A DNA stretch of 64,000 nt, taken from assembly GCF_001548475.1 (NCBI RefSeq), contig NZ_LRUJ01000015.1, positions 1 through 64,000 on the forward strand. Direction: 5' to 3'. This DNA comes from Bordetella hinzii LMG 13501. Its GTDB lineage: Bacteria; Pseudomonadota; Gammaproteobacteria; Burkholderiales; Burkholderiaceae_B. Below the pieces are notes generated by a model that saw nothing but the letters and a program-made list of their open reading frames with translations, was not told the DNA's origin and did no database searches. The position numbers and the translations under genes were made by a program. Shown here in pieces: positions 1 through 7,791 of this stretch (its first letter is position 1; every line of letters begins with the position of its first letter).

Positions 1-1
1 G

Positions 2-157
2 GCCCGCAGCGCCGAAGGCCGCCCGGCCGCGCCTAAGCCGGCCGCGCCTAAGCCGGCCGCAACCCGGCCGGCGGCTGGCGCCCAGCCCGCCCGCCGCCCC
101 GAAAGCGGCAATCGCCCGGCTCGCGGTCCTGCGCGCGGGGTGCTGCTCGGCAAGTAA
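2..157 (+). CDS. C-terminal tail of an unidentified upstream gene (5' end outside window)
   Basis: This is an open frame from the window edge to a TAA at 155-157, followed after 15 bases by the next gene, so it reads as the 3' end of a real gene. The visible residues are almost only Ala, Pro, Arg, Gly and Lys, with two copies of a short APKPA unit and a final hydrophobic LLGK. Basic low-complexity tails of this kind are common on DEAD-box RNA helicases and rRNA pseudouridine synthases of beta-proteobacteria, but nothing in the visible part identifies the family. I do not assign a function. Confidence 0.55.
   Translation, partial: ARSAEGRPAAPKPAAPKPAATRPAAGAQPARRPESGNRPARGPARGVLLGK
22..57 (+). 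repeat. 15-bp tandem repeat, about two copies
   Basis: The unit CCGGCCGCGCCTAAG occurs twice back to back, followed by a partial third copy. It encodes the repeated Pro-Ala-Ala-Pro-Lys of the tail of the upstream gene. The unit length is a multiple of three, so copy-number change would keep the frame. Confidence 0.6.
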
Positions 158-172
158 GCAAGGATCCCCGCC

Positions 173-802
173 ATGACGCTCTCGACCTGGTTGACCTTTT
201 TTCTCGCCTCCTGGGCGATTTCCTTCTCGCCCGGGGCTGGCGCCATCTCGGCCATGAGCTCGGGCCTGAAATACGGTTTCGCGCGCGGCTACTGGAACAC
301 GGCCGGCCTCATCATGGGCATCCTGTTCCAGTTCCTGATCGTGGCCGTGGGCCTGGGCGCCGTGCTGGCGACGTCCGAACTGGCCTTCATGGTCGTCAAG
401 TATCTGGGCGTGGCCTACCTGGTCTACCTGGGCGTGCGCCAGATCCGCAGCGACGCCGCCCCGGTGGCCGTGGACACCGGCGACCCTGGCCAGGCCTCGA
501 TCCGCGAGCTCGTCATGCGCGGCTTCCTGATCAACACGATGAACCCCAAGGGCACGGTCTTCCTGCTCGCGGTCGTGCCGCAATTCGTCGACCCGGGCCA
601 GCCGCTGACCGCGCAATACGCCGCGCTGGCCGGCACGCTGGCGTTCACCGACCTGGTGGCCATGGGCTTCTATACCCTGCTGGCCGCCAAGGTGCTGCGC
701 CTGCTGCGCAGCGCCCGGCATATCCGCTGGATGAACCGCGTCTTCGGTTCGCTCTTCATCATCGCAGGTGTCTTCCTGGCGACTTTCCGCCGTCACGCCT
801 GA
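173..802 (+). CDS. LysE/RhtB family amino-acid exporter
   Basis: The 209-residue protein is the usual length for LysE/RhtB inner-membrane exporters, which expel amino acids or related metabolites using ion gradients. It has about six hydrophobic segments. The N-terminus carries the family hallmark near residues 15-25 (a Ser-Pro-Gly turn, FSPGAGAI), and a conserved NTMNPKGTVF segment lies near the middle. An AAGGA Shine-Dalgarno sits just before the ATG. It starts 15 bases after the preceding stop and ends 24 bases before prfC, so these genes may share a transcript. The substrate cannot be predicted. A second paralogue of the same family is at 28925-29551. Confidence 0.88.
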   Translation: MTLSTWLTFFLASWAISFSPGAGAISAMSSGLKYGFARGYWNTAGLIMGILFQFLIVAVGLGAVLATSELAFMVVKYLGVAYLVYLGVRQIRSDAAPVAVDTGDPGQASIRELVMRGFLINTMNPKGTVFLLAVVPQFVDPGQPLTAQYAALAGTLAFTDLVAMGFYTLLAAKVLRLLRSARHIRWMNRVFGSLFIIAGVFLATFRRHA

Positions 803-826
803 TCGCGAGCGCCTCCTTCCCTCCTT

Positions 827-2434
827 ATGAACATTCTTCAAGAAGTCGCGCGGCGACGCACCTTCGCCATCGTCTCCCACCCTGACGCGGGCAAGACCAC
901 GCTGACGGAAAAGCTGCTGCTGTTCGCGGGCGCCATCCAGATCGCCGGCAGCGTGAAGGCCCGCAAGGCCTCGCGCCACGCCTCCTCCGACTGGATGGAA
1001 ATCGAAAAGCAGCGCGGCATTTCCGTGGCCTCCTCGGTCATGCAGATGGAGTACCGCGACTGCGTCATCAACCTGCTGGACACCCCGGGCCACCAGGACT
1101 TCTCCGAAGACACCTATCGCGTGCTGACGGCGGTCGACGCCGCGCTCATGGTGATCGACGCGGCCAACGGCGTCGAGCCCCAGACCATCCGCCTGCTGCA
1201 GGTCTGCCGCGCGCGCAACACGCCCATCATCACCTTCATCAACAAGATGGACCGCGAAGTCCGCGAACCGCTGGAGCTGCTCTCGGAGATTGAAGGCCAT
1301 CTGGGCATGGACGCGGTGCCCTTCTCCTGGCCGGTAGGCATGGGCAAGTCCTTTGGCGGCGTGTTCGACATCCGCCGCGACCGCATGCGCCTGTTCCGCG
1401 CGGGCCAGGAGCGCCGCGGCGACGACGACGAATTCATCGAAGGCCTGTCCAATCCGGAAATCCCCCGGCGCTTTGGCCAGGCCTTCGAGCAGGCCAGCGG
1501 CGAAATCGAATTGATCAACGAAGCCGCCCCCGCCTTCGACCACGACGCCTTTCTGGCAGGCAAGCAGACACCGGTCTTCTTCGGCTCGGCCATCAACAAC
1601 TTCGGCGTGCAGGAAGTGCTGGACGCCCTGGTCGAGCTCGCGCCGCGGCCGGGTCCGCGCCAGGCCCTGGAACGCGAGGTCAAGCCCGAGGAACCCAAGT
1701 TCACGGGCGTGGTCTTCAAGGTGCAGGCCAATATGGATCCGGCGCACCGCGACCGCGTGGCGTTCGTGCGCGTGAGCTCCGGCCGATTCGAGCGCGGCAT
1801 GCGCCTGAAGGTCGCGCGCACCAACAAGGAAATGCGCCCCAACAACGTGGTGTCCTTCCTGTCGCAGCGCCGCGAGCTGCTGGACGAAGCCTATGCGGGC
1901 GACGTCATCGGCATCCCCAACCACGGCGTGCTGCAGCTGGGCGACGTGCTCACCGAGGGCGAGTCGCTGCATTTCACGGGCCTGCCTTTCTTCGCGCCCG
2001 AGCTGTTCCAGGCCGTCGAGGTCAAGGATCCGCTGCGCACCAAGCAGCTGCGCATCGGCCTGACGCAATTGGGCGAGGAGGGAGCCATCCAGGTCTTCCG
2101 TCCCGAGGCCGCCGGCGGCGCCTTGCTGCTGGGCGCGGTCGGCCAGCTGCAATTCGAGGTCGTCGCGCATCGCCTGAAAACCGAGTATGGCGTGGACGCC
2201 CGGATGCTGCCTTCGCGCTATACGATGGCGCGCTGGATCACCTCCGACAACCCCAAGGCGCTGCGCAAGTTCATGGATGCCAATGCCGCCCATATCGCCT
2301 ATGATGTGGTCGATGCTGCGGCTTTCTTGATCGGCTCGCCGGCGCAGTTGCGCGTGGCTGAAGAACTGTATCCGGATGTGAAATTCCACGCCATGCGCGA
2401 GCATGGTGGCAAGGTTTTTGGAGACAAAGCCTAA
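827..2434 (+). CDS. prfC: Peptide chain release factor 3 (RF3)
   Basis: RF3 is a translational GTPase that removes RF1 and RF2 from the ribosome after peptide release. The 535-residue length is typical. The GTPase motifs are intact: P-loop SHPDAGKTT at residues 17-25, a switch region around EKQRGIS at 61-67, DTPGH at 86-90 and NKMD at 140-143. The second domain and the RF3 C-terminal domain follow. Ser-Asp-Trp-Met-Glu in the switch region distinguishes RF3 from EF-G. The start is the first in-frame ATG after the LysE stop; the upstream SD is weak (CTCCTT-rich). Housekeeping gene; no truncation seen. Confidence 0.97.
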   Translation: MNILQEVARRRTFAIVSHPDAGKTTLTEKLLLFAGAIQIAGSVKARKASRHASSDWMEIEKQRGISVASSVMQMEYRDCVINLLDTPGHQDFSEDTYRVLTAVDAALMVIDAANGVEPQTIRLLQVCRARNTPIITFINKMDREVREPLELLSEIEGHLGMDAVPFSWPVGMGKSFGGVFDIRRDRMRLFRAGQERRGDDDEFIEGLSNPEIPRRFGQAFEQASGEIELINEAAPAFDHDAFLAGKQTPVFFGSAINNFGVQEVLDALVELAPRPGPRQALEREVKPEEPKFTGVVFKVQANMDPAHRDRVAFVRVSSGRFERGMRLKVARTNKEMRPNNVVSFLSQRRELLDEAYAGDVIGIPNHGVLQLGDVLTEGESLHFTGLPFFAPELFQAVEVKDPLRTKQLRIGLTQLGEEGAIQVFRPEAAGGALLLGAVGQLQFEVVAHRLKTEYGVDARMLPSRYTMARWITSDNPKALRKFMDANAAHIAYDVVDAAAFLIGSPAQLRVAEELYPDVKFHAMREHGGKVFGDKA

Positions 2435-2470
2435 GCCCGGTCACACACCGCAGAGCAAACGAGGTTAGCA

Positions 2471-3154
2471 ATGTCTTGGCGTTTATTGTTCGCAACGCTT
2501 CTGGTCACCTTGGGCGCAGCCGCCTGGGGCGGCCTGCAGCTGGGAGATTGGCTGGTGGCGCATGCACCCGCCGCCAGCGAGACCCCCGGCCAGGAAAACG
2601 GCGCATCCGAGCAGACGGTGTTGGACGCCAATGGGCGGCCCTATGTCGCCCAACCGCCGCAGCCGCGCATCGACGGCACGCTGGGCGTGCCCGAGCAGCC
2701 CGCCGCGCGCGAATGGGCGGTCAACACGGTGTCGCTCTTTGACAGCAACGCCGATCCTTCCGTGCAGATTTCCCGGGACAGCATTTCCATGGACCGCGCG
2801 CGCCAGCTGGCCGCCGAGTCCGACGTCCCGCTGCCCAGCGGGCCCTCCGACGTTTCCACGCTGGATCTGCAGCAGGCTTTGCCGCCCGGCATCCCGCCGC
2901 CGCCCGCGCCGCCGCCGATAGAGCAGCAGGGCGGCGTGACGCGCGTCAATCCGCCGGTGGCCCTGAACACGCCGCGATCCCCGGCGCCGGGCGCGCCGGC
3001 CAACTGGCAGCAGCAGCTGCGCAGCGAACTCGAACACTGCGCCACGCTGGGCTTTTTCGAGCGGCCCAGCTGCTCCTGGAACGCCCGCAACAAATACTGC
3101 GCTCCCAATCGCGCCTGGGGCACCTCGGCTGATTGCCCGCGCCGCCCCGAATAA
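2471..3154 (+). CDS. Hypothetical membrane-anchored or secreted proline-rich protein
   Basis: The 227-residue protein is not recognised. Residues 1-30 form one hydrophobic segment (LLFATLLVTLGAAAWGGL) that could be an uncleaved anchor or signal peptide. The rest would be periplasmic. A flexible middle follows, with a proline run (GIPPPPAPPPIEQQ) near residues 140-155. The last 45 residues are different: a compact segment with three Cys (HCATLGFF, RPSCSWN, NKYCAPN) plus a final Cys near the C-terminus, which may form disulfides. An AGCAAACGAGG SD precedes the ATG. The gene follows prfC by 36 bases and ends 13 bases before a strong bidirectional terminator. Its function is unknown. Confidence 0.75.
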   Translation: MSWRLLFATLLVTLGAAAWGGLQLGDWLVAHAPAASETPGQENGASEQTVLDANGRPYVAQPPQPRIDGTLGVPEQPAAREWAVNTVSLFDSNADPSVQISRDSISMDRARQLAAESDVPLPSGPSDVSTLDLQQALPPGIPPPPAPPPIEQQGGVTRVNPPVALNTPRSPAPGAPANWQQQLRSELEHCATLGFFERPSCSWNARNKYCAPNRAWGTSADCPRRPE

Positions 3155-3166
3155 ACCTCGGACCCT

Positions 3167-3200
3167 AAAAAAAACCCCTTTCTCTCGAAAGGGGTTTTTT
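3167..3200. terminator. Bidirectional intrinsic terminator between the hypothetical gene and bfr
   Basis: An A-run and an 11-bp stem (AAAACCCCTTT with AAAGGGGTTTT, plus a closing C-G) surround a four-base loop and are followed by a T-run. The A-run on the left makes it work for bfr on the minus strand as well. Confidence 0.9.
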
Positions 3201-3217
3201 CATTGCGGCGCCGGATC

Positions 3218-3694
3218 TCAGCCGGAGACTTCCATCTGGCTTTGCAGGTAGTTCTGCAGGCCGACCTGGTCGATCAGGCCGATCTGGGTCTCGAGGTAGT
3301 CGATGTGCTCTTCGGTGTCGTCGAGGATGTCCTGCAGCAGGTCGCGCGAGACATAGTCACGCACGGACTCGCAGTAAGCGATGCCGTCCTTCAGCGTGGC
3401 CTGGGCGGTCTGCTCGACCTTGAGGTCACAGGCCAGCAGCTCGGGCACATCCTCGCCGATCAGCAGCTTGTGCAGGTCCTGCAAATTGGGCAGGCCGTCG
3501 AGCATGAAGATACGCTCGATCAGGCGATCGGCGTGCTTCATTTCCTCGATGGATTCTTCGTACTCGTGCTTGCCGAGTTTGTTGAAGCCCCAGTGGCGCA
3601 GCATGCGCGCATGCAGAAAATACTGGTTGATGGCCGTCAGCTCGTTGGTCAGTTGCTTGTTCAGAAACTGGATGACCGTTTTATCGCCTTTCAT
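3218..3694 (-). CDS. bfr: Bacterioferritin
   Basis: Bacterioferritin forms 24-mer cages that oxidise and store iron, with haem bound at subunit interfaces. The 158-residue length equals the E. coli protein, so numbering transfers directly. I see haem ligand Met52 and ferroxidase residues Glu18, Glu51, His54, Glu94 and His130. The position of the sixth ligand, Glu127 in E. coli, is Thr here (D126-T127-E128-E129-H130). The C-terminal LQNYLQSQ is typical. The start has a good SD (AAGGAG, 8 bases upstream). A Fur-box-like palindrome lies about 135 bases upstream. Its partner ferredoxin bfd is 2.3 kb away on the same strand, with a DMT and a LysR gene between. Confidence 0.96.
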   Translation of the reverse strand: MKGDKTVIQFLNKQLTNELTAINQYFLHARMLRHWGFNKLGKHEYEESIEEMKHADRLIERIFMLDGLPNLQDLHKLLIGEDVPELLACDLKVEQTAQATLKDGIAYCESVRDYVSRDLLQDILDDTEEHIDYLETQIGLIDQVGLQNYLQSQMEVSG

Positions 3695-4007
3695 GATGTA
3701 CTCCTTGATCTGGCGGGCCCGCTCGCATAAGCGTGGAACCCCGGCAGACTAACACCCCCGATGGCGCCCCGCATAGCCTTTGGCCGCATTTGGTAAATCG
3801 CTTTGCGAGCGCAACATGAAAGCGATAGAAGAATGAGAATGACTCTTCGTATTTAATGCAATGACGCGGAGCCGACGTATTCATGCGCCTCGCGGCGCCG
3901 GTAGCGGATGTATTCACCCCCGGATCCGCGGGCCTTGCATCCGGCGCCTGGCGCCTGGCGCGCGCCGTTTACCGCCGCCGGACAGGCACTGAAAATACAC
4001 AACGCTC
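3695..4007. other. 313-bp intergenic region upstream of bfr
   Basis: There is no convincing gene in this stretch. It holds the bfr ribosome-binding site, an AT-richer segment at 3785-3870 containing the Fur-like palindrome, and GC-rich sequence running to the end of the DMT transporter gene. The bfr promoter should lie here, but I cannot place -10 and -35 elements with confidence. Confidence 0.6.
3828..3848. promoter_or_regulatory. Fur-box-like palindrome upstream of bfr
   Basis: A 21-bp element begins GAAGA and ends TCTTC, with ATGAGAATGAC in the centre, resembling the GATAATGATAATCATTATC Fur consensus. It sits in an AT-rich island in otherwise GC-rich DNA, about 135 bases upstream of the bfr start. 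No plus-strand gene begins nearby, so bfr is the likely target. The assignment is by motif only. Confidence 0.6.
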
Positions 4008-4919
4008 TCAGACGCTACGTCGGGTGGCCAGCCAGATCCCGACGGCAATGGGCACGATGCCCAGCATGTCGAGCCAGGAAACCGGCTCACGCAACACCAG
4101 CCAGCCGAAGAACAGGCCCAGCGGCGGCATCAGGAAATGCAGCGCGCTGGCCGAGGTGGCGCTGCTGCGGCCCAGGATCAGGAACCAGAGGTAGTAGCTG
4201 CCCATGGATACGGCCACGATGGTGTAGGCCATGCTCCAGAACAGGCTGGCCGTCAGCTGCGCCTGCGCCAGCGACTCGTAGTGCAGGGCGAAAGGCCAGA
4301 GCGCCACGCCCGCGGCCAGGGACTGCACCCCCGTGGCCATCCAGAGATTGGCCGCGGGCTTGAGTTTCTTGTAGGCCAACGTGCCAGTCACCAGCGCGAT
4401 CAGGCCGCCGGCCACCAGCAGCGTGCCATGCACATCCTCATGCGCACCAGCGCCCACCAGGCGCGAACGCAGCACGATCACCACGCCGGCCAGGCCCAGC
4501 AACAGCCCCGCCAGCTTGCGCCAGCCCAGGCGTTCGCCCAGCACCGGGCCGGCCAGGATGCCGGTCAGCAGGGGATTGGTGCTGATCAGCACCGAGGTGA
4601 AGGCCGACGACAGCGTCGCCATGCCGCTCCAGCTCAGGCCCAGATAAAGCGCGTTGTTCAATAAGCCCAGGCCGACCAGGGCCAGCAGGTCGCGGCGGGC
4701 CGGCAGGCGCAGACCGCCCGTGAGCGCCGCCATGCCCAGCATCAGCACGCCGGCGATGCTGAACCGTATGGCCAGCAGCGTCAGGGGCGGACAGTCGCGC
4801 ACCGCGATCTTGGCTGCCGCGAACGCCGAACTCCAGAGCACGCAGAACAGCGCGATGGCGCCCCAGGCCGTGCGTTCGGGCGCGGCAGCCGAGGGGGAGG
4901 GGACGGCGAGGGTTTTCAT
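4008..4919 (-). CDS. DMT superfamily (EamA) metabolite exporter
   Basis: The 303-residue protein has about ten hydrophobic segments arranged as two EamA repeats, the usual architecture for drug/metabolite exporters in the inner membrane. The first repeat begins near residue 18 (WGAIALFCVLWSSAF) and the second near residue 160. The segment around NNALYLGLSWSGM and the later GSYYLWFLIL are typical. It is divergent from a LysR regulator across a 107-bp gap, the classic arrangement of an exporter controlled by its neighbour. The substrate is unknown. The SD is weak. Confidence 0.85.
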   Translation of the reverse strand: MKTLAVPSPSAAAPERTAWGAIALFCVLWSSAFAAAKIAVRDCPPLTLLAIRFSIAGVLMLGMAALTGGLRLPARRDLLALVGLGLLNNALYLGLSWSGMATLSSAFTSVLISTNPLLTGILAGPVLGERLGWRKLAGLLLGLAGVVIVLRSRLVGAGAHEDVHGTLLVAGGLIALVTGTLAYKKLKPAANLWMATGVQSLAAGVALWPFALHYESLAQAQLTASLFWSMAYTIVAVSMGSYYLWFLILGRSSATSASALHFLMPPLGLFFGWLVLREPVSWLDMLGIVPIAVGIWLATRRSV

Positions 4920-5026
4920 GACGCAAGAGGGGCGGGACGACGATGCAAGGCATTCTCCGCCGTGAGCGATGCATTGACAAATTCTTTATACGGATCAAAA
5001 GTATTTGAAATTCCGATGGGTGCCTC

Positions 5027-5896
5027 ATGGACCTCGATCTTCTCCACAGCTTTGTCTCCGTCGTGGACACAGGCGGCTTCACCCGCGCGGGCGAGCGCGT
5101 GCATCGCACGCAATCGACCGTCAGCCAGCAGATACGCAAACTGGAGGCGGGCCTGGGCTGCGAACTCTTCCTGCGCGAAGGGCGCCAGGTGCGGCTGACC
5201 GAGGACGGCGAACGCCTGCTGGGCTATGCGCGGCGCATGCTGGCCTTGTCCACCGAAATACGCGAAGTCGTCAGCGGCGCCCAGCGCGTGGAGGTGCTGC
5301 GCCTGGGCGTGCCCGACGATTTCTCCGTCCAGCGGCTGACCGCCATGGTGGCCGACTTTGCGCGCTCCCACCCCGGCCTGCGCATTTCCATGCGCTGCGA
5401 TCTCAGCATGGCTTTGCACCGCGCCATGGAGCGCGGCGAGCTCGACGTGGCGCTGCTCAAGCGGGACCCCGGCCTGCCGGGCGCCCAGGCGGTCTGGCCC
5501 GAACGCCTGGTCTGGCTGTGCGGGCCCTCGATGCCGCCCGAGTTGCCCGACCCCGTACCGCTGGTGCTCTTTCCGCAGGGCTGCCTCTACCGCAACCGCG
5601 CCATACACGCCCTGGAGAGCGCCGGACGGCGCTGGCGCATCGCCTACGAGAGCGCCAACGTCAACGGCCTGCTGGCGGCGCTGGAAGGCGGATTGGGCCT
5701 GGGCCTGATGGAAAGGCGCTGCATGACGCCCGGGCTGCGCGTGGCGCCCTGGACACTGCCGGCCGCCAGCTCCAGCGAACTGGCGCTATGCCTGCGCGCC
5801 TCGGCCGGAACGGGCGCGCGTCTGCTGGCCGATGCCGTGCGGGCCTTCTGCGACGACCCGCGCGCCTGGCAGCCGGAGCTGCTGCAGGCAGCCTGA
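5027..5896 (+). CDS. LysR family transcriptional regulator
   Basis: The 289-residue protein has the LysR layout. A winged helix-turn-helix spans residues 1-62 (LLHSFVSVVDTGGFTRAGERVHRTQ start, STVSQQIRKLEAGLG recognition helix), followed by a periplasmic-binding-protein-like co-inducer domain from about residue 90. It is divergent from the DMT exporter at 4008-4919 and probably regulates it and itself from the shared 107-bp AT-rich gap. That gap contains a TTGACA hexamer at 4974-4979. A bidirectional terminator follows the stop after about 17 bases. Confidence 0.9.
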   Translation: MDLDLLHSFVSVVDTGGFTRAGERVHRTQSTVSQQIRKLEAGLGCELFLREGRQVRLTEDGERLLGYARRMLALSTEIREVVSGAQRVEVLRLGVPDDFSVQRLTAMVADFARSHPGLRISMRCDLSMALHRAMERGELDVALLKRDPGLPGAQAVWPERLVWLCGPSMPPELPDPVPLVLFPQGCLYRNRAIHALESAGRRWRIAYESANVNGLLAALEGGLGLGLMERRCMTPGLRVAPWTLPAASSSELALCLRASAGTGARLLADAVRAFCDDPRAWQPELLQAA

Positions 5897-5913
5897 GCGG
5901 GCAGGCCAAGACG

Positions 5914-5940
5914 AAAAAAACGCCCCGCGGGGCGTTTTTT
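5914..5940. terminator. Bidirectional terminator between LysR gene and bfd
   Basis: An A-run, a CGCCCC/GGGGCG stem and a T-run form an almost perfect palindrome. It can terminate the LysR gene on the plus strand and bfd on the minus strand. Confidence 0.9.
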
Positions 5941-5956
5941 GACATGGCGGCCGCGA

Positions 5957-6235
5957 TCAGGCGGCGGCGACCAAGGGAATGGGGAAGGTGTTTGCAGCCG
6001 GCTGCTCCGCTTCCACCATGGCGGCCGGCGGATTGACCGGAACCGCGATGGAGCGCACGTCGCACACGCTGGAAGCGCGTCCGCCGGGCAGGTATTCGCT
6101 GGCCGTGGCGGCGCAGCAACCGCAGCAAGAGGCTACCCCCAGCTCGAATTGCAGATCGCCCAGCGAATTGGCGCCCGCATCCACGCAGGCGCGGATCTGG
6201 CGTTCGGTAACGGCATTACAGATGCAAACGTACAT
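5957..6235 (-). CDS. bfd: Bacterioferritin-associated ferredoxin
   Basis: Bfd is a small [2Fe-2S] protein that reduces bacterioferritin-bound iron so that it can be released. The start at MYVCICNAV matches the family N-terminus. The cluster ligands fit Cys4, Cys6, Cys38 and Cys41 (CxC, 31 residues, CxxC). An alternative start 36 bases upstream would lie inside the Fur box and is unlikely. At 92 residues it is longer than E. coli Bfd (64): about 35 extra Ala/Pro/Val-rich residues follow the BFD domain. The start codon abuts a near-consensus Fur box, so iron-repressed expression is expected. The gene lies 120 bases downstream of rpoN, but the Fur box indicates its own promoter. Confidence 0.92.
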   Translation of the reverse strand: MYVCICNAVTERQIRACVDAGANSLGDLQFELGVASCCGCCAATASEYLPGGRASSVCDVRSIAVPVNPPAAMVEAEQPAANTFPIPLVAAA

Positions 6236-6249
6236 GAGAATAATTATCG
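6235..6249. promoter_or_regulatory. Near-consensus Fur box at the bfd start
   Basis: TGAGAATAATTATCG matches the 15-bp Fur half-site model TGATAATNATTATCA at all but the fourth and last positions. It touches the bfd start codon. A second similar block (AATAACTGATTCTCA, 6252-6266) follows it, suggesting an extended operator. Confidence 0.8.
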
Positions 6250-6355
6250 GGAATAACTGATTCTCACGCAAGTGCTTATCCTCATTTTTTGATGTTGCCG
6301 TGCAGCACGCAAGTCATTGAAAATAGGGACGAATTCCCCGTGGCGGGGACGGCGC

Positions 6356-7774
6356 TCAGCGCGCCGCGGCCTGGGCCTTGCGCACGGCCGCCGGGGCGAT
6401 ACGCAGGGCCTCGCGGTACTTGGCCACGGTGCGGCGGGCGATCACGATGCCTTGGCTGGCCAGGCGCTCCATGATCTGGCTATCGGACAGGGGCCTGGCC
6501 CGATTTTCCTCGGCCACCATCTGCCGGATATGGGCCTGCACCGCCGTGGCCGAGGCGGAGTCGCCGCTATCGGTCGCCACGCCCGTGCCGAAAAACCGCT
6601 TGAGCTCCAGCGTGCCGAACGGAGTGAGCATGTACTTCTGCGTCGTGGCGCGCGAAATCGTGGATTCGTGCAGGCCGAGCTCGCCCGCGATGTCCTTGAG
6701 GATCAGCGGCCGCATGGCGGCGGGCCCGCGGCTGAAGAACTCCGCCTGGTGCGCGACGATGGCCTGGGCCACCCGCAGGATGGTGTCAAAACGCTGCTCG
6801 ACGTTGCGTATCATCCAGCGCGCCTGCTGCAGCTGGGCATTCAGGCCTGCGTAGGCCGCCTCGCGCTGGTTGGACAGCATCTGGGCATACAGGCCGTTGA
6901 TCTGCAGGCGCGGCATCACCGCGCTGTTGAGCACGGCCTGCCAGCCCTGCCGGGTCTTGCGCACCAACACATCGGGCACGGCATAGTCCGCGGCCGGCGC
7001 GGTCCAGGCGCGGCCGGGGCGGGGTTCCAGCCGCACGATGAGCGCGCGCGCCGCGCGCAGCGTGGCCTCGTCGACCCGCAATATCTCGCGCAGCCGCGCC
7101 GGATTGCCGGTGGCCAGCAGCGCCAGGTGCTGCATGCAGATCTGCCGCGCACAGGCCAGTACCGCGGGCTGGGCGGCCTCGGGCAGGCGCCCGATATCGG
7201 GCTGGCGCAGCTGCAGGAGCAGGCACTCGGCCATGTCGCGCGCGCCGATGCCCGGCGGATCGAAGGATTGCAGCAGGCTCAAGGCCGCGCGCAGCTCGTC
7301 CTCCTCGACCTCCAGTTCGGGCGGCAGCCATTGCAGGATTTCGTCGAGCGGCGAGCCCAGGTAGCCGTTGTCATCCAGCTCGTCGATGAGCAGCGTGGCC
7401 AGGGCGGCATCGCGCGGGGCGGCGCGCGTCAGGCTCAGCTGCAGCAGCAGGTGCTCGCGCAACGTGTCATCGCGCGCCGGTGTATCGATGTCGTCGTCCG
7501 GATAGACGCCGCCCGAGCCCGGCATCTCGTCAAAGCGCAATTCGGTGTCCGGGGCGGCGTCCTCATGGTCGACGCTGGCTTCGCGCTGGGGGTCGCTGTC
7601 GACCTGGTCGGCCGGACTTTCGTCGCGTTCCAACAACGGATTTTCAGCCAGGGCCTGGGAGATTTCCGCCTCCAGCTCCAGCGAAGAGAGCTGCAGCAGC
7701 CGGATGGACTGTTGCAGCTGCGGGGTCAGGGTCAAATGCTGACCGGGCCGAAGTTCTAAGGCGGGACGAGTCAT
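6356..7774 (-). CDS. rpoN: RNA polymerase sigma-54 factor
   Basis: Sigma-54 directs RNA polymerase to -24/-12 promoters that need AAA+ activators. I start at MTRPALELRPGQHL, which aligns with the family N-terminus; this gives 472 residues. An upstream ATG at 7792 would add six residues and overlap the divergent gene. Region I is glutamine/leucine-rich (LTPQLQQSIRLLQLS), region II is acidic (residues about 50-100), and the core-binding and DNA-binding regions follow. The signature RpoN box ARRTVAKYRE is at residues 446-455. The usual neighbours (lptA/lptB upstream; hpf, ptsN downstream) are absent: bfd follows and an unknown membrane gene diverges upstream. Confidence 0.96.
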   Translation of the reverse strand: MTRPALELRPGQHLTLTPQLQQSIRLLQLSSLELEAEISQALAENPLLERDESPADQVDSDPQREASVDHEDAAPDTELRFDEMPGSGGVYPDDDIDTPARDDTLREHLLLQLSLTRAAPRDAALATLLIDELDDNGYLGSPLDEILQWLPPELEVEEDELRAALSLLQSFDPPGIGARDMAECLLLQLRQPDIGRLPEAAQPAVLACARQICMQHLALLATGNPARLREILRVDEATLRAARALIVRLEPRPGRAWTAPAADYAVPDVLVRKTRQGWQAVLNSAVMPRLQINGLYAQMLSNQREAAYAGLNAQLQQARWMIRNVEQRFDTILRVAQAIVAHQAEFFSRGPAAMRPLILKDIAGELGLHESTISRATTQKYMLTPFGTLELKRFFGTGVATDSGDSASATAVQAHIRQMVAEENRARPLSDSQIMERLASQGIVIARRTVAKYREALRIAPAAVRKAQAAAR

Positions 7775-7791
7775 AGGTACAATATTTTGCA
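7754..7791 (+). promoter_or_regulatory. Candidate promoter for a leaderless mRNA
   Basis: TACAAT at 7778-7783 is a good -10 hexamer and lies seven bases before the ATG at 7791, where transcription would begin. No Shine-Dalgarno is present. The upstream hexamer TTCTAA (7754-7759) is only a weak -35 at an 18-bp spacing. Confidence 0.4.
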
